DNA from: Ciona savignyi
Taxonomy: Eukaryota; Chordata; Ascidiacea; Phlebobranchia; Cionidae
Length of the DNA stretch: 64,000 bases
Assembly (NCBI GenBank): GCA_000149265.1
Contig: CH003210.1
Coordinates: 163,508 to 227,507 of the forward strand
Direction of reading: 5' to 3'
Shown: positions 29,501-40,200 of the stretch, piece by piece
How positions within the stretch are numbered: position 1 is the stretch's first letter
How the letters are laid out: each line of letters opens with the position of its first letter
Notes under the pieces: model-generated
The model's database searches: none
The model's input: the letters and a program-made list of their open reading frames with translations, nothing else
Told to the model about the DNA's origin: nothing
Translations under genes and position numbers: made by a program

Positions 29501-32500
29501 CAATTGGCTGTGTGATAACCCCTTTTGTTTTACCATTTACGGGCATAAACATAAATATCTTATCCTTTTATAATTCATGCTCACATAGTACGTCAACATA
29601 GATGGTGGTGGAAAAATTTCCAAATTCATCGGTTGTATTACAAGAATACAATCCTCTATCCGAAGATGTGAGATTATTGATGATCAGAATATTTGATCCG
29701 GACTTCACTTCTTCATCTTTCATCCACAAGAATGTTGTTTTCATCTCAGTTTCCCTCTCAATGCCACATCTCAAGCTTAAACTTTGTGTTTTGTTCCTAG
29801 TAATAACTGAGGCAATTGTAGGCATTCCATCAACAATGAGGGTTGGAATTCCTGGTAAAATAAGTTAAGTGCAAGATCAAAACAACAATACAAGTTGCAA
29901 CTTACGAGATTTAGGGACCAATGTTATCCTTTGCTTAATGCTTACAGTACCACCTCCACAAACAGAATTACCAACCACACAAGTGATATCAGTTGAACCG
30001 CTAACCCCAACATTGGTGACCCCACATGTGTTGGATAACCCCACACAAGATGAACACAACCAGCTACAACGAACGGCAGGGTTTCCGTCAGCTGAGCAAT
30101 TCATAGTCAATGTCCCATCTGATCTAAGCAGGTAACCATCGTCTGCTTTGATCAATAGATCCGACATTTTGTTTTCAATCTTCGGGTTGTTAGCAGGATC
30201 TGAAGAATAACTGAAAGTCAGATATGTTGAGTCCAACATATGTTTATCAGGGACAAAAATCTGTGCGAGAAACGGGAGTAACACTTGTGTGTTTACTCAT
30301 GTGACGTACAATGTGTGAGTATGAAATTTACTCTTGCAAATAAAAAACTAATTAACGTTTACCGCGACTGTTTCATTCGCGGTAAATGATTTACTTGTGT
30401 TCGCGTGAGCTTCCACACGTAAGTGAATTCTTACTCGCCCATAATCTAACATTTGACCTGGTTTGTAATGTTCTTATTTAAGCTTCTACAAGAAACATAA
30501 TTCCATAGAACATAAAATTATGGATAATTGTTGATTTTAATCATATTTAATTAAAATCACTAATTCCTCTTGTATTTTAATTTACTGGGTTTATGCAAGA
30601 ATGTGATATTATGATATTATAAAAAATCGTTTTAATGTAAACTTAATAATACTCACAATACACAAAAAATGTCTGGTTGTCTCTTCCCAGATGACTATAT
30701 TCAGCAATGCTAGTGTATTTAGATATAGCTCTACATTCCACTATATCTCCATTGTTTGAACTAGTCAGTGCAGTGCTTGTCCATGTGTTTCCATTTAACT
30801 GGAAATTAAATTTATTGAATAAATAAATCAAGAGAGATGTAGGTCAATTAAATTTTTACCGCTTGTATTTGACCATTGAAATAAACTTCAACTCTGTCTG
30901 CCAAGGGAAATCCCTCAACAGCATTGCATTGAAATGTAGCTTTGTCACCAACACAATGGGTATTGTTTCCAATCAATGTAGCAGTTGGTGCTGGATATAT
31001 TGAACAGTGAAGTCACAATAAACATGAGTCATACTCCCACATCACAATGGAAACAGTGATGCAACAATGCTTAATACCATGTAAAGGAAATAATCCACCC
31101 ACCTGACCAGCATTGCACAATCTTTTCATTCTCCCACTCTGCTGAAGCAAGACATTTGGTTGCAGTGTTTCCAGGTGTGCCACTTGCATAAAACAAAGTA
31201 GAGTCCTGGGAACACTGGAAGTGAGCTTGAGTGTTGTAGACACCAGTTGGTGGATTGACTGGAACATTACTAGGTGTTGGAGATGTGCAATCTGTGAAAG
31301 TCAAAACCTGAGTGTTCGATAACAAAATTATTTGAACCAGTTTATGAAACTTCCATCGCATTTTATTAGAACTCAAATCAAGATAAATCACCACTCAAAA
31401 CCACATTTATTTAACAACTATAACCTAGGCTGCAATATTAAATACTGGAAAGGATAGGATATTCATGTTTATCTGTGTGAATGAAAAAATCAAATCCTAC
31501 TTAATTTGCTTGAATCTACTTTAAGTGTGGCTCTTAATAATGATTATTTCCAGCAGACAGCACCTTCGAAAACGGAAAAAAACATTTCCACCTCATTTAC
31601 CTTTGATAATAACTTGCAAGTTATAAATCGGTGATGGTGAACAGCTCATCTCAACACTAACATTGCTTGTTAATGGCGTCAGAAAAGTGAGGTTTGAAGA
31701 AACCACACCAGAGGATACAGAGCATGATACGGTATAATTCGTTGTTGTGAATGATTGGCAATGTGGATTGAATGATGATTGATAAAATACAATTCCTGTT
31801 GTAAGTCCTGGGTTAATTGTCCATGAGCACATACTTGGACTTAAAATATCCCCAGAATTAATTTCAAGGCCAGTAACCCCAGTTGCAATGGTTGTTTGGT
31901 TGGTTGGTGGTTTTATTAAAGTTGCATTTGAAGTGGTGTTACCTACAAAAAAACAATGTTATCTGCAAAAAAATGTTGAATACATAGTTAATGAGTTTAT
32001 ACTTCAAGTTTATACTTAAAGTTAATGAGTTTATACTTAAATTATTATGGACACATATCATTCTAAAAACAATTTTTGCCTTGTGAGTTTAAAGATGATT
32101 TGCATGCATGACTGCACCTTTTCCATGTACAAAAATCCACACGCCATGCGAGTAAGAATTTACTCTTGCAAATAGAAAAACTAACATGGCGCAACCGAAT
32201 ACTGGAGTATATTACTAATTTACTGTATATTGTAGATAATATTACTGAAGTCTATATAATACTAAAGATTTACTCCCATTACTCGCATGAGTTTCCACAC
32301 GTAAGTGAATTCTTACTCGCCCGAAATTTGATGAATTTTTAGCCCAGTTTTCAAATGCGGTCATCATATATTGATACTTGACAAATCTGATACAATCACC
32401 AACCTTTCCCACATACATTTACACACATATGTTGGTATAATAGGTGGACTATGTGCGCTATTTATATCTTATGTTTAAACAAATCAATATATCACCTTTG

Positions 32501-32971
32501 TATTTATTAGTGAAACACACTGGAGCAATGTTTACCTAGATCTACTTAACTCACTTTATATTTACCATTGACATATGAACGATCTAAAACACCCATTTAT
32601 ATGTTGCATTGGTAACAGTATATAATATCACAATTTTTATTGTTTGTATGAGCTATAAACAAATATATCTGGATTTTAATATATTTTAAACATCAAAACT
32701 TCTATCCATTGGTCTTTTTATTTACTTTTATGTAAAGTTAAAATAAACCTATTTAAATAAAACAATAAATGTTGAAAGTCGAATAACAGAAAAAAACAAG
32801 ACTGTTAACGATTCCTTCTATTTTGCGTTTTAAGTCCGATTGCTTTTAATGTTCACTTCAAATCATAGTTAACCGTAACTTACCATGAAAAAGTATGAAA
32901 AGATTGATAAATGTCCATGAAAGTATAGATTTTTTACTCCAACTGCTGCCGAACATCATATTCATCATCAT
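26587..32971 (-). CDS. Receptor gene B: Ig-CCP-Ig(3)-TM with tyrosine-rich tail
   Basis: Exons: 32884-32971, 31601-31942, 31103-31291, 30860-30990, 30657-30798, 29906-30199, 29585-29851, 29012-29143, 28880-28956, 28577-28812, 28493-28524, 27922-27977, 27422-27467, 26895-26938, 26587-26688. The model is in frame throughout, 725 residues, with the same domain order as gene A. The first Ig-like domain is clearly different from A (MCSWTINPGLTTGIVFYQSS, NPHCQSF, TVSC), while exons 3 to 8 are near identical. Exon 13 is one codon shorter than in A, C and E, as in D. Exon 15 starts in phase 0 with MGTSGDGYEVV after CATGTAG, the ancestral acceptor of the family. The stalk reads QPSKASEQTAVV. A full SINE sits in intron 11 of this copy only. 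Surface receptor role is inferred from architecture. Confidence 0.88.
26960..27190 (-). repeat. tRNA-derived SINE in intron 13 of gene B
   Basis: Minus-strand copy, longer than the fragment in A, C and E and shared in this form with D (46425-46710). Confidence 0.7.
28146..28447 (+). repeat. tRNA-derived SINE, full length, gene B only
   Basis: Best-preserved copy in the window, with intact A and B boxes (GATGGTCTAGCGGTTAAGTG, GGTTGCAGGTGCGAAAC) and tail CCTATCCTATCCTAT. The matching introns of A, C, D and E lack it, so insertion followed duplication. Confidence 0.92.
29290..29572 (+). repeat. SINE in intron 7 of gene B
   Basis: Orthologous to the intron 7 SINEs of the other four genes. Confidence 0.75.
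30252..30445. repeat. Intronic fold-back repeat, intron 5 of gene B
   Basis: TTACTCGC-family imperfect palindrome, equivalent to the copy at 21640-21842. Confidence 0.6.
32128..32325. repeat. Intronic fold-back repeat, intron 1 of gene B
   Basis: TTACTCGC-family copy equivalent to 23600-23845, shorter in its centre. Confidence 0.6.
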
Positions 32972-33031
32972 ACGGTTCAACTCTCTCTCCAGTCAAACTA
33001 ATTTGTTCGCATTTGAACAGAAAGCCTGAAC

Positions 33032-33315
33032 GGGAATTCCCCTACCGTTAATCCCCTAGCGTAAATCAATAATTTTTCCTGGTAACATAGAGATTTAAAA
33101 TTAGTTTAGAAAGGTGTGTTAAAACAGGGCTGTGTACGGTCTTGTGGCCAAATGGTTTACGCGACCGATACATATACCGACGTAGACACAAAAACGATCT
33201 TTGTAACGAGCTCATCAGATTCGAAACCAAGCCCACAAAAAAACTAGTGCTGCAACTATAATTGTAAAAACGTATCGATAATTGCGATTATCGTTTGTAA
33301 ACATGGGGAAATTCC
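33032..33315. promoter_or_regulatory. Paired Rel/NF-kB-like sites upstream of gene B
   Basis: GGGAATTCCCC at 33032-33042 and GGGGAAATTCC at 33305-33315, about 60 and 335 bases upstream of the ATG. Confidence 0.5.
33133..33238 (+). repeat. tRNA-Ser/Leu-like SINE upstream of gene B
   Basis: GTGGCCAAATGGTTTACGCG head and AGATTCGAAACC B-box-like end. Confidence 0.55.
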
Positions 33316-33429
33316 TATTATTCAAATTAAACGCCTTTAACGGATTGAAATTCGTTGACAATTAAACTACAGTTTATCTTTGAATAAGGCTTGTAAATAA
33401 AATCAATCTTATTTTTAACTATTGCATTA

Positions 33430-34120
33430 AATTAGTTTTAGTGTTCAGTCTTTCTTTACGGAAAATATGAATAGCATAGTTATTTTAAAACGTAGACAGA
33501 AACAAGTGCAAACTACAGTAGTTTATACACGTCCGTAAATAGAGACGGTACAACGAATAAGTAGCGTGGATGTTATATTTTACTTTAGGAAAAACAAATT
33601 GATGCAAAAACTTATTTAAGTCAAATATAAAAATTCATAAAAATAATTTTATTTATAAAAATTCGAATATTTCAAAAAAAGTAGTTCGGGTATCCAAACA
33701 CGTAAATCAGCGACTTGCGAGCAATGGGATGGTTGTAGACTCGAAACCTGCAGCTGACTCGATGGTCGTATCCTTGGTTAATGCATTTAGCAGATGTTAT
33801 CAGAACAAATTGAATTAATCAGCTCTACTAAAAATTAAAGGAACCTCTCAATCATATGCAACACAAAGTAACAGCTCCAGTAACCCGACGGTGTGGACGA
33901 GGTATAACGATTACCCGTGTCCTATAACGACCCCTTACGTATTCGCGGAAAAAATCTGATGATTTTTCGTGTGGTAACGTCTTGTCGAGTCGGCCCCATA
34001 TATGGGGAACATAGAATTTAAAATTGCGCCACCACCAGGAGGAATAAATCAGGCGATTATTTTATAATCAATGCGCATCGCAGCAGTTGGCTGGATGTGT
34101 ACGGTCTTGTGGCCGGATGG
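33430..34120. repeat. Segment duplicated at the right end of the window
   Basis: Near-identical to 62640-62926 plus 63458-63880, apart from the LTR inserted there. Includes a diverged SINE-like piece (33700-33990) and the motif CGCCACCACCAGGAGGAATA. Marks an ancestral unit boundary shared by genes B and E. Confidence 0.8.
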
Positions 34121-34140
34121 TTAACGCCCAAATGCCGTTT
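34098..34140 (+). repeat. tRNA-Ser/Leu-like SINE head
   Basis: GTGGCCGGATGGTTAACGCC; truncated relative to the copy at 63849-63970. Confidence 0.5.
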
Positions 34141-34226
34141 GGGTATTTGCACAATCACGCTTAGCCCTATACTCTGTTCACTAACTAAATTTAGGTGATT
34201 AATTTAAATTCTCCGATCATGTTTAG

Positions 34227-34411
34227 ATGTCGAATGCACTCGGCCTAACACACCAGGTGGGCTGTCGGTGAACGCTTCCTTAGAGGATGTTTTGTTTCGT
34301 GTTGGTTCCAGATTTAACTTCCGATGCACATCATCCAATGAAAGACTTGTGGGAGAGCGGTTGGTTACTTGTTTAGCAGACGGTGTTGGAACCATCCCAC
34401 TCCTGAATGTG
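34227..34411 (+). pseudogene. CCP-like exon on plus strand, degenerate
   Basis: Runs from a possible acceptor (CATGTTTAG) to a consensus donor (GTG|GTGAGT). It reads VECTRPNTPGGLSVNAS, then GSRFNFRC and GERLVTCLADG: the first three CCP cysteines with their usual spacing, entered in the phase typical of CCP exons. The tryptophan and fourth cysteine are not seen before the donor. Opposite strand to the receptor genes and not close to their CCP in sequence. Could be an exon of a separate complement-receptor-like gene or a remnant. Confidence 0.5.
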
Positions 34412-34434
34412 GTGAGTTTAGTGAGGATAGTGGA

Positions 34435-34660
34435 CTTATGTTTATCCCTGTGAATGGGAAAACCAAGAGGTTAACACACGGGTAATCGTCAGATCACCTC
34501 GCGCCAACCATCGGGTTACCCGAGCTATTTCGTTGTATTCTATAATTAATACATTCCTTCAATTTTGTAGAATCAAATAATCTGCTGGGTTTAGGCAATG
34601 TCCGTTAAGTGCCTTGTCCAAAGGACCCAACCGACTAGCTAGGTGATCTGACGATTGCCC
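34435..34660 (-). repeat. tRNA-derived SINE between the CCP-like exons
   Basis: Minus-strand copy, tail near 34435 (TATCCCTGTGAATGGGAAAA), separating the two plus-strand CCP-like exons. Confidence 0.7.
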
Positions 34661-34723
34661 GCGTGATAAACCCCTTGCGTTTTCCCATTCCATTGAAATA
34701 AACATGATTAAAATTATTTCCAG

Positions 34724-34910
34724 TCTCCGGCTTTTTTTCTTATTACCTCTTGGAGTATCCCTACCGCAAGGTAAACACCCCGTGGGCAGGCAACTTACTG
34801 TAGCCTGTAGCGGCAACCAGGTCTTTAGCGGCGGCCCTGTTAGCATTGTGTGCAGAGGTCGAAATGAGTGGAGCACTCCTATCAACAGCTATTCATGTAG
34901 CTCGCAATAA
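34724..34910 (+). pseudogene. Second CCP-like exon on plus strand
   Basis: After the acceptor TTATTTCCAG the frame reads GRQLTVACSGNQVFSGGPVS then IVCRGRNEWSTPINSYSCSS and a stop at 34908-34910. This matches the second half of a CCP domain, with cysteines 2 to 4 and the tryptophan. The first cysteine is missing and the phase does not match the upstream exon's donor, so the two cannot be simply joined. An in-frame ATG at 34704 with a hydrophobic start (IISSLRLFFLLPLGVSLPQG) would instead give a small secreted 68-residue CCP-like peptide. Confidence 0.45.
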
Positions 34911-35790
34911 TTGATTATGTGACACCATAATGTGACACAATAAAATGTGTTGTGATGATGACATGTTGTGTTAATAATATCTAGTGTTAATGATATCTTC
35001 TTTAAATCAATTACGAGAAATGTTCATTACTAATACAAGTAAATAAATTACATAAACGTAGTCTTGTAGCGGTAATAGAGTGAAAGGTCGTAATATCTTT
35101 CCTTTGCATAACCATTTCCTTATCTATCAACTTCCCACCTACTGTTCATTCTTATCTTTCATTGATCAGAAAAAATGACACTTTAATGCCGCAGAAGCCT
35201 CCATGTTTACACAATATGATTTAATCATACTCCACAAGTCCTTTGCGGCCTGTTAACGTGGTAGTTGCATGAAGAAATCAAAAGAAATGTTATAAATTTT
35301 TTCGATAAAATAAAACTAGTTTATTTTTTAATCTATAGACTGCGTAATTACATGATCCAGGCATGATTGCTTTTTTTGGCGTTAATGTTGAAAACTCTGC
35401 ATTGGAAAATTCTTTACAGGGCTGATTTTTTTACCGATCTAAGTTTCGAACCCATAATGGGATTGTCACAAGAACCGTTTTTTTTATATAAGAGTCGGTT
35501 ACGGGTCTGATTGGTAACGATATATAACCGGTAGAGTGCCCTCTAACGATTATTTAGTCCCTTTAGCGAGATGCATAAGTTGTCCACTGCTCGATACGAC
35601 AATAAGATCACGAAGATAACCGACTCTTCCTCGAACGACTTAATGCGCTTAACTCGGTGAGTACAAAGGAACTTACAAAGTTCAATCGAATCAAGTTCGA
35701 AAACCTCATTAGCCTTCACGTGCATTAGTGGATTATTTTCAACAATCTCGTAAGTGAAGAAACGAAAAAGGGTTTTATTCGCCCGACAGA
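34911..35790. other. Unassigned segment between B and C
   Basis: No paralog elsewhere in the window and no supported exon. A minus-strand frame at 35543-35818 lacks recognisable features. A remnant of the tRNA-Ser/Leu-like SINE may lie at about 35430-35530 on the minus strand. Confidence 0.4.
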
Positions 35791-36055
35791 TTAGTATGGT
35801 GGGTGAGGGCGTCGCCATTCAGTCGAAGGGTTGTAGGTTTGAAACTGGTCACTAGCTAGTCGGCTATGTCCTAAAGCTAGACAACTAAGCCAGCGAATTA
35901 ATGGATTCTACTAAATTAAAGGAACAAGTGAATCATACACAACACACTGCAATAGCTCCGGTAACCCGACGATGGGCGCGAGGTATTCTGACGATTGCCC
36001 GTGTGTTAACCCACTTGGTTTTCCCATTCACGGGGATAAAGATAAATATCCTATC
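35790..36055 (+). repeat. tRNA-derived SINE at unit boundary B/C
   Basis: Nearly complete copy next to the third decayed exon block. Confidence 0.8.
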
Positions 36056-36079
36056 TGGCAATAATGTGAAAGATACCGC

Positions 36080-36640
36080 AGATATTTTGTTTACAAGAGA
36101 GATAGATATTTTTACGACACAAAAAAACAACTATTTGCATATAACGCCATCAAAGGTCCTGCTTCGTGTTTACAACGTGGTTACAGCAAACTGTAACATC
36201 TGTGTCGCATTATGTTCACGTCGTTTGACGTTTGGACTTGTTTTGAGGGACATCCATTGTTTGCCCCTGATGCTAGACTTGGAAATCCCAGTATTTCAAG
36301 ATTGGTCGTTACGTCACAAGAACTTGCTTAATACACCTGCTTACTCGTGTCATTGTATTTTCCTGAATTAAGTACTGAGCGGTTAACAGAAAGTATTGTT
36401 AATAAAGCTGATTGAATTGATTTACTGAATCGACATACATGTAACGATAATCAGTTGGTAAGCAGCGTTTTTGTCATTTTTACTGATCGTTAATATTCCT
36501 GACGCCATTTTGATTGTATTAAATATCGTCTATTAAACACCGAAAAAAAAGTGTTTTGCGCGTTTAAACTTGACAATCGCGTTGGGAACTTACAGCCGAT
36601 CCCTACTGTAGCAATTCTGGGCGAAGGGAGGTTTGCTTAC
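36080..36640 (-). pseudogene. Decayed Ig-like exon block, spacer copy 3
   Basis: Most degraded of the four blocks. The Ig-like exon equivalent (about 36437-36545) still reads SGILTISKNDKNAAYQLIIV, but both flanking splice sites (TTTCGG and ACATGTATG) have lost the AG and GT. Confidence 0.5.
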
Positions 36641-37235
36641 ACAGAAGAATCTACATAAATTAGACTAAAAAAACAGGTCGACTTTATAAAAGCCTTAAAC
36701 ACATAAAAACTTGGCATACGGGATTTAGTTTTGAGTTTTGGGCAAGTTGGCATACGGGATTTAGTTTTGAATCTGTCGCGAGTTGTTATAACATTTGAAT
36801 ATGAATATTTCCTATTTAAAGCGGGGAAGAGAGAAAAACAAGTGTCATCAATCATAATTAATACATTTATGATCATTAAGAAATAGCCCAAATCAAATAC
36901 AGATACAGTGGAAGATTAAATACAGAATTAGGAACAATCGATTAATACAAAAAATAAACAAAAACAAAGTTCAAAATGACAATGTAAGAATGATTATTGT
37001 AGTATAGGTTAAGTTAAGTAAACAAAATCGCATGAACTTTTAGAAGGAAAATAAAAAAAAAGTAGAAAAAGAGTATATTCGGATATTTACTCTGAGCCAT
37101 GTGTAAACAGATTTACTTGTATGTTTATCAATATATACTATAATAAACAAGTGGTTTAGCCAGTTAAGTTAACGGGCAAATAACAAATATCCGAGATAAT
37201 CATGTTTGGGATCATGTGTAGAAAATAATATCCCG

Positions 37236-40200
37236 CTAAATCTCGTATTCGGATTGTTTTTCTTTCTTCTGATCGACACTGATATTCTCATAGTTCCTGT
37301 TCATCACAACTTCATAACCGTCACCTGATGTTCCCATCTACATGTTCGATTGTTTTTAATGCTTTATCCCTGCGTGTGGAAATATGCTGAAGACTTTTCG
37401 CACAGAAGCAATTATTATATTATCCAGCATAATTTTCCTGTTGTAGTTTAACTGATTTTCCCACTGGGTTCAGACAACTAAATGCACAAGAAAATACGAA
37501 GGCAAAATTTTTTGCTAGTTTTACTTTTGAAATTTAGTTCATCAAAAACTTACATTTCCTGATTGCAACGTCTGTATGTCCATATAACTCTGATCATCTG
37601 TAGCAAAAATTTACGTTTTAGGATAGGAGATTCATGTTTATCCAATAACCAGAGGGGTTAGTTAACACACAGTGAATTGTCAGATTACTATTGCAGTGTG
37701 TTGTGTATGATCTTTCAATTAAGTAATTTTCTGACCAAAGGTAAAAAAATTAATTGGTTCAATGCCAGCTGGTTGTAAATTGTGCTTTAAGCAAGTTAAT
37801 GGCAGCACTAAATGAACAAGGATACATAAATTCATTAATTTATCACACATTTTGATTTAAAAAAAAACTTACTTGCTATTGCACTGGTGCCAGTGTTTGC
37901 ATAAGGATGCTGTTGCTGGGTCTACACAAACAAACATATTAAGTTGTGTCTAAATAAACAATGCAATCCTTGTAATAATCTAAACTATTAATTAAGCAAA
38001 CAGTAAACAGCCTTTGAGTAAATATGACGTATAAAGCATTTTAAGAGCTGTATTCCTCTTACTTTAGGTTATTCATTTTTAGTCCCTCAGTAATAAAAAT
38101 GGCAAACAAATCATATCACAACACAGAAACAGGAAAAGACAGCAAAATGAACAGTTGTAAAATCATTTAAAAGTGGATATAATTAAATAACTGGAGAGTG
38201 TCAACCACGTGTTTAACCACCACTATTTGTAAAACACATGTTGTATACCCTATATTCATGCTACAGGGTCCCTAACCATAATTTGTATTTTATACACCGA
38301 GTATGTAGTTTGTTTCTGCAAGCATAAACGCATGGGTCCCATAGTTATTAAACCAAACTTCTTTTCCATGTGAAGGTTAAAAATAAACGTCTTAAATATA
38401 CGAACATTTCACCACAAATGTTTTAAATAAAAGCTTCCTTTTAAGCGCTGTATTAAAATGAAGCTAAATTCCCAAAACAGCCCGATTGAGTTTTTCGTGG
38501 TTTCAGGGAATTACTGGGTTTAGTAGATAAGTTTCTACTGGGTTTATTACGTAAGTTTCTGTTTTTACATATGTGGGTTATGTTATATAACAATGTTTTA
38601 ATCTGATTTGTCGATCTCCTTGTTGGAGATGTCAGTACGATATGGCATACCTGTTGCAATCATAATTCAGGAACATATCTTCGTTTTTAAAGGCATTACC
38701 CTAATAAATGTTTTCTTTTTTTTAATTGGAACAGAGTGTTTAATGTCTTTTAACAGAGTGTTTAATGTCTTTTAATTGGAACAGAGTGTTTCAAATCTGA
38801 TTCAAATTGGAGCTGCCGTTCAAGCGATATGCGCAAAAAAGCTAATTTTTTAGAAAAAATACCGCTTTGGTATTTTACGTCTCAGGGGAATTCCCCTGGA
38901 TTTATTATCCAAAATTTTAGTTTCTAAATATCTAGCCCATGTTGTCTAACAAATAACAAAGTTTGATTGCGAATACATTTTTTCTTCTTGTAGATTTCGG
39001 GTCGACATGGCATGTCTGTCACAATCATGATTTGACAACAAAAGCTTATTTTTTAGGGTATTTCCCTAAGTAATTTTTTTATTTCTTTTAAGTGTTAAAT
39101 CAGTTACTAATGCACTTACATTTGATCAAATGTGATTTAAATTTGAGCTACCGTTCAAGCGCTGTGCGCAAATAAGCTAAATTTTTAGAAAAAAATACCG
39201 TTTTGGTTTTTAACGTGCCAGGGGAATTCCCCTGGATTCATCACCCAAAATTTTGGTTTCTGCATATCCAGATCATGTTGTCAAAAAAATAACAAAGTCT
39301 CATTGCGATTTTATTATTCCTTCTGATAGATGTCGGGGCGACATGGCATGCCTGTCACAATCATAATTTGACAACAAAATCTTATTTTTAGGGTATTTCC
39401 CTAGATAATTTTTTTATTTCTTTTAAGTGTTTAATCAGTTACTAATGCACTTACATTTTATCAAATCTGATGCAAATTGGAGCTATCGTTCAAGCGCTAT
39501 GCGCAAAAGAGCTAATTTTTTAGAAAAAAATACCATTTTTTTTAACGTGCCAGGGGAATTCCCCGGGATTTATCACCCAAAATTTTAGTTAGTGCATTTC
39601 TAGACTATGTGGTCTAACAAATTACCAAGTTTCGTTGTGAATCCATTACCCCTTTTGGTAGATGTTGGGTCCACAAACCATACCTGTCAAGCGTTTGACG
39701 AAAAAAAAAAAAAAAAAAAAAACGGACAAAAACAATATGTGTCCCATTTTTCCAAATGGGACCCATAAATATAGCAGCCGCCAAACCTAACCGAAAAAAA
39801 CAATAATTTTAAAACCTGCCTCCTTCCACAGAGGCTAAATTACGTACTGATAAAAGGGTATTTAAGGTAAAAAAATATGCTTGAGGTCAATGTTGGAATT
39901 TTAAAGAATTAAAAACTGCATCCGTACCATGTTTTGTTGGCTGATTTTATTGCTGTGTGTTGCATCATCCAGTTCAACATAATCTGAAAGTATAAATTGA
40001 ATAACAGTGGTTTGTGGATATCTAATACCACAATCTGATTCCAGCAACATAATAAACAATTTTCACCAGATACAAATTAGAGAGATTTATAGATTTATAA
40101 CTTAAGAAAAGGTTATAATATTTAAAGACATCAATTATTCATCAATAAATTGAATATTATGTTTAAAAAGTCGACATTGTCAAAATAAGTGACCACCATT

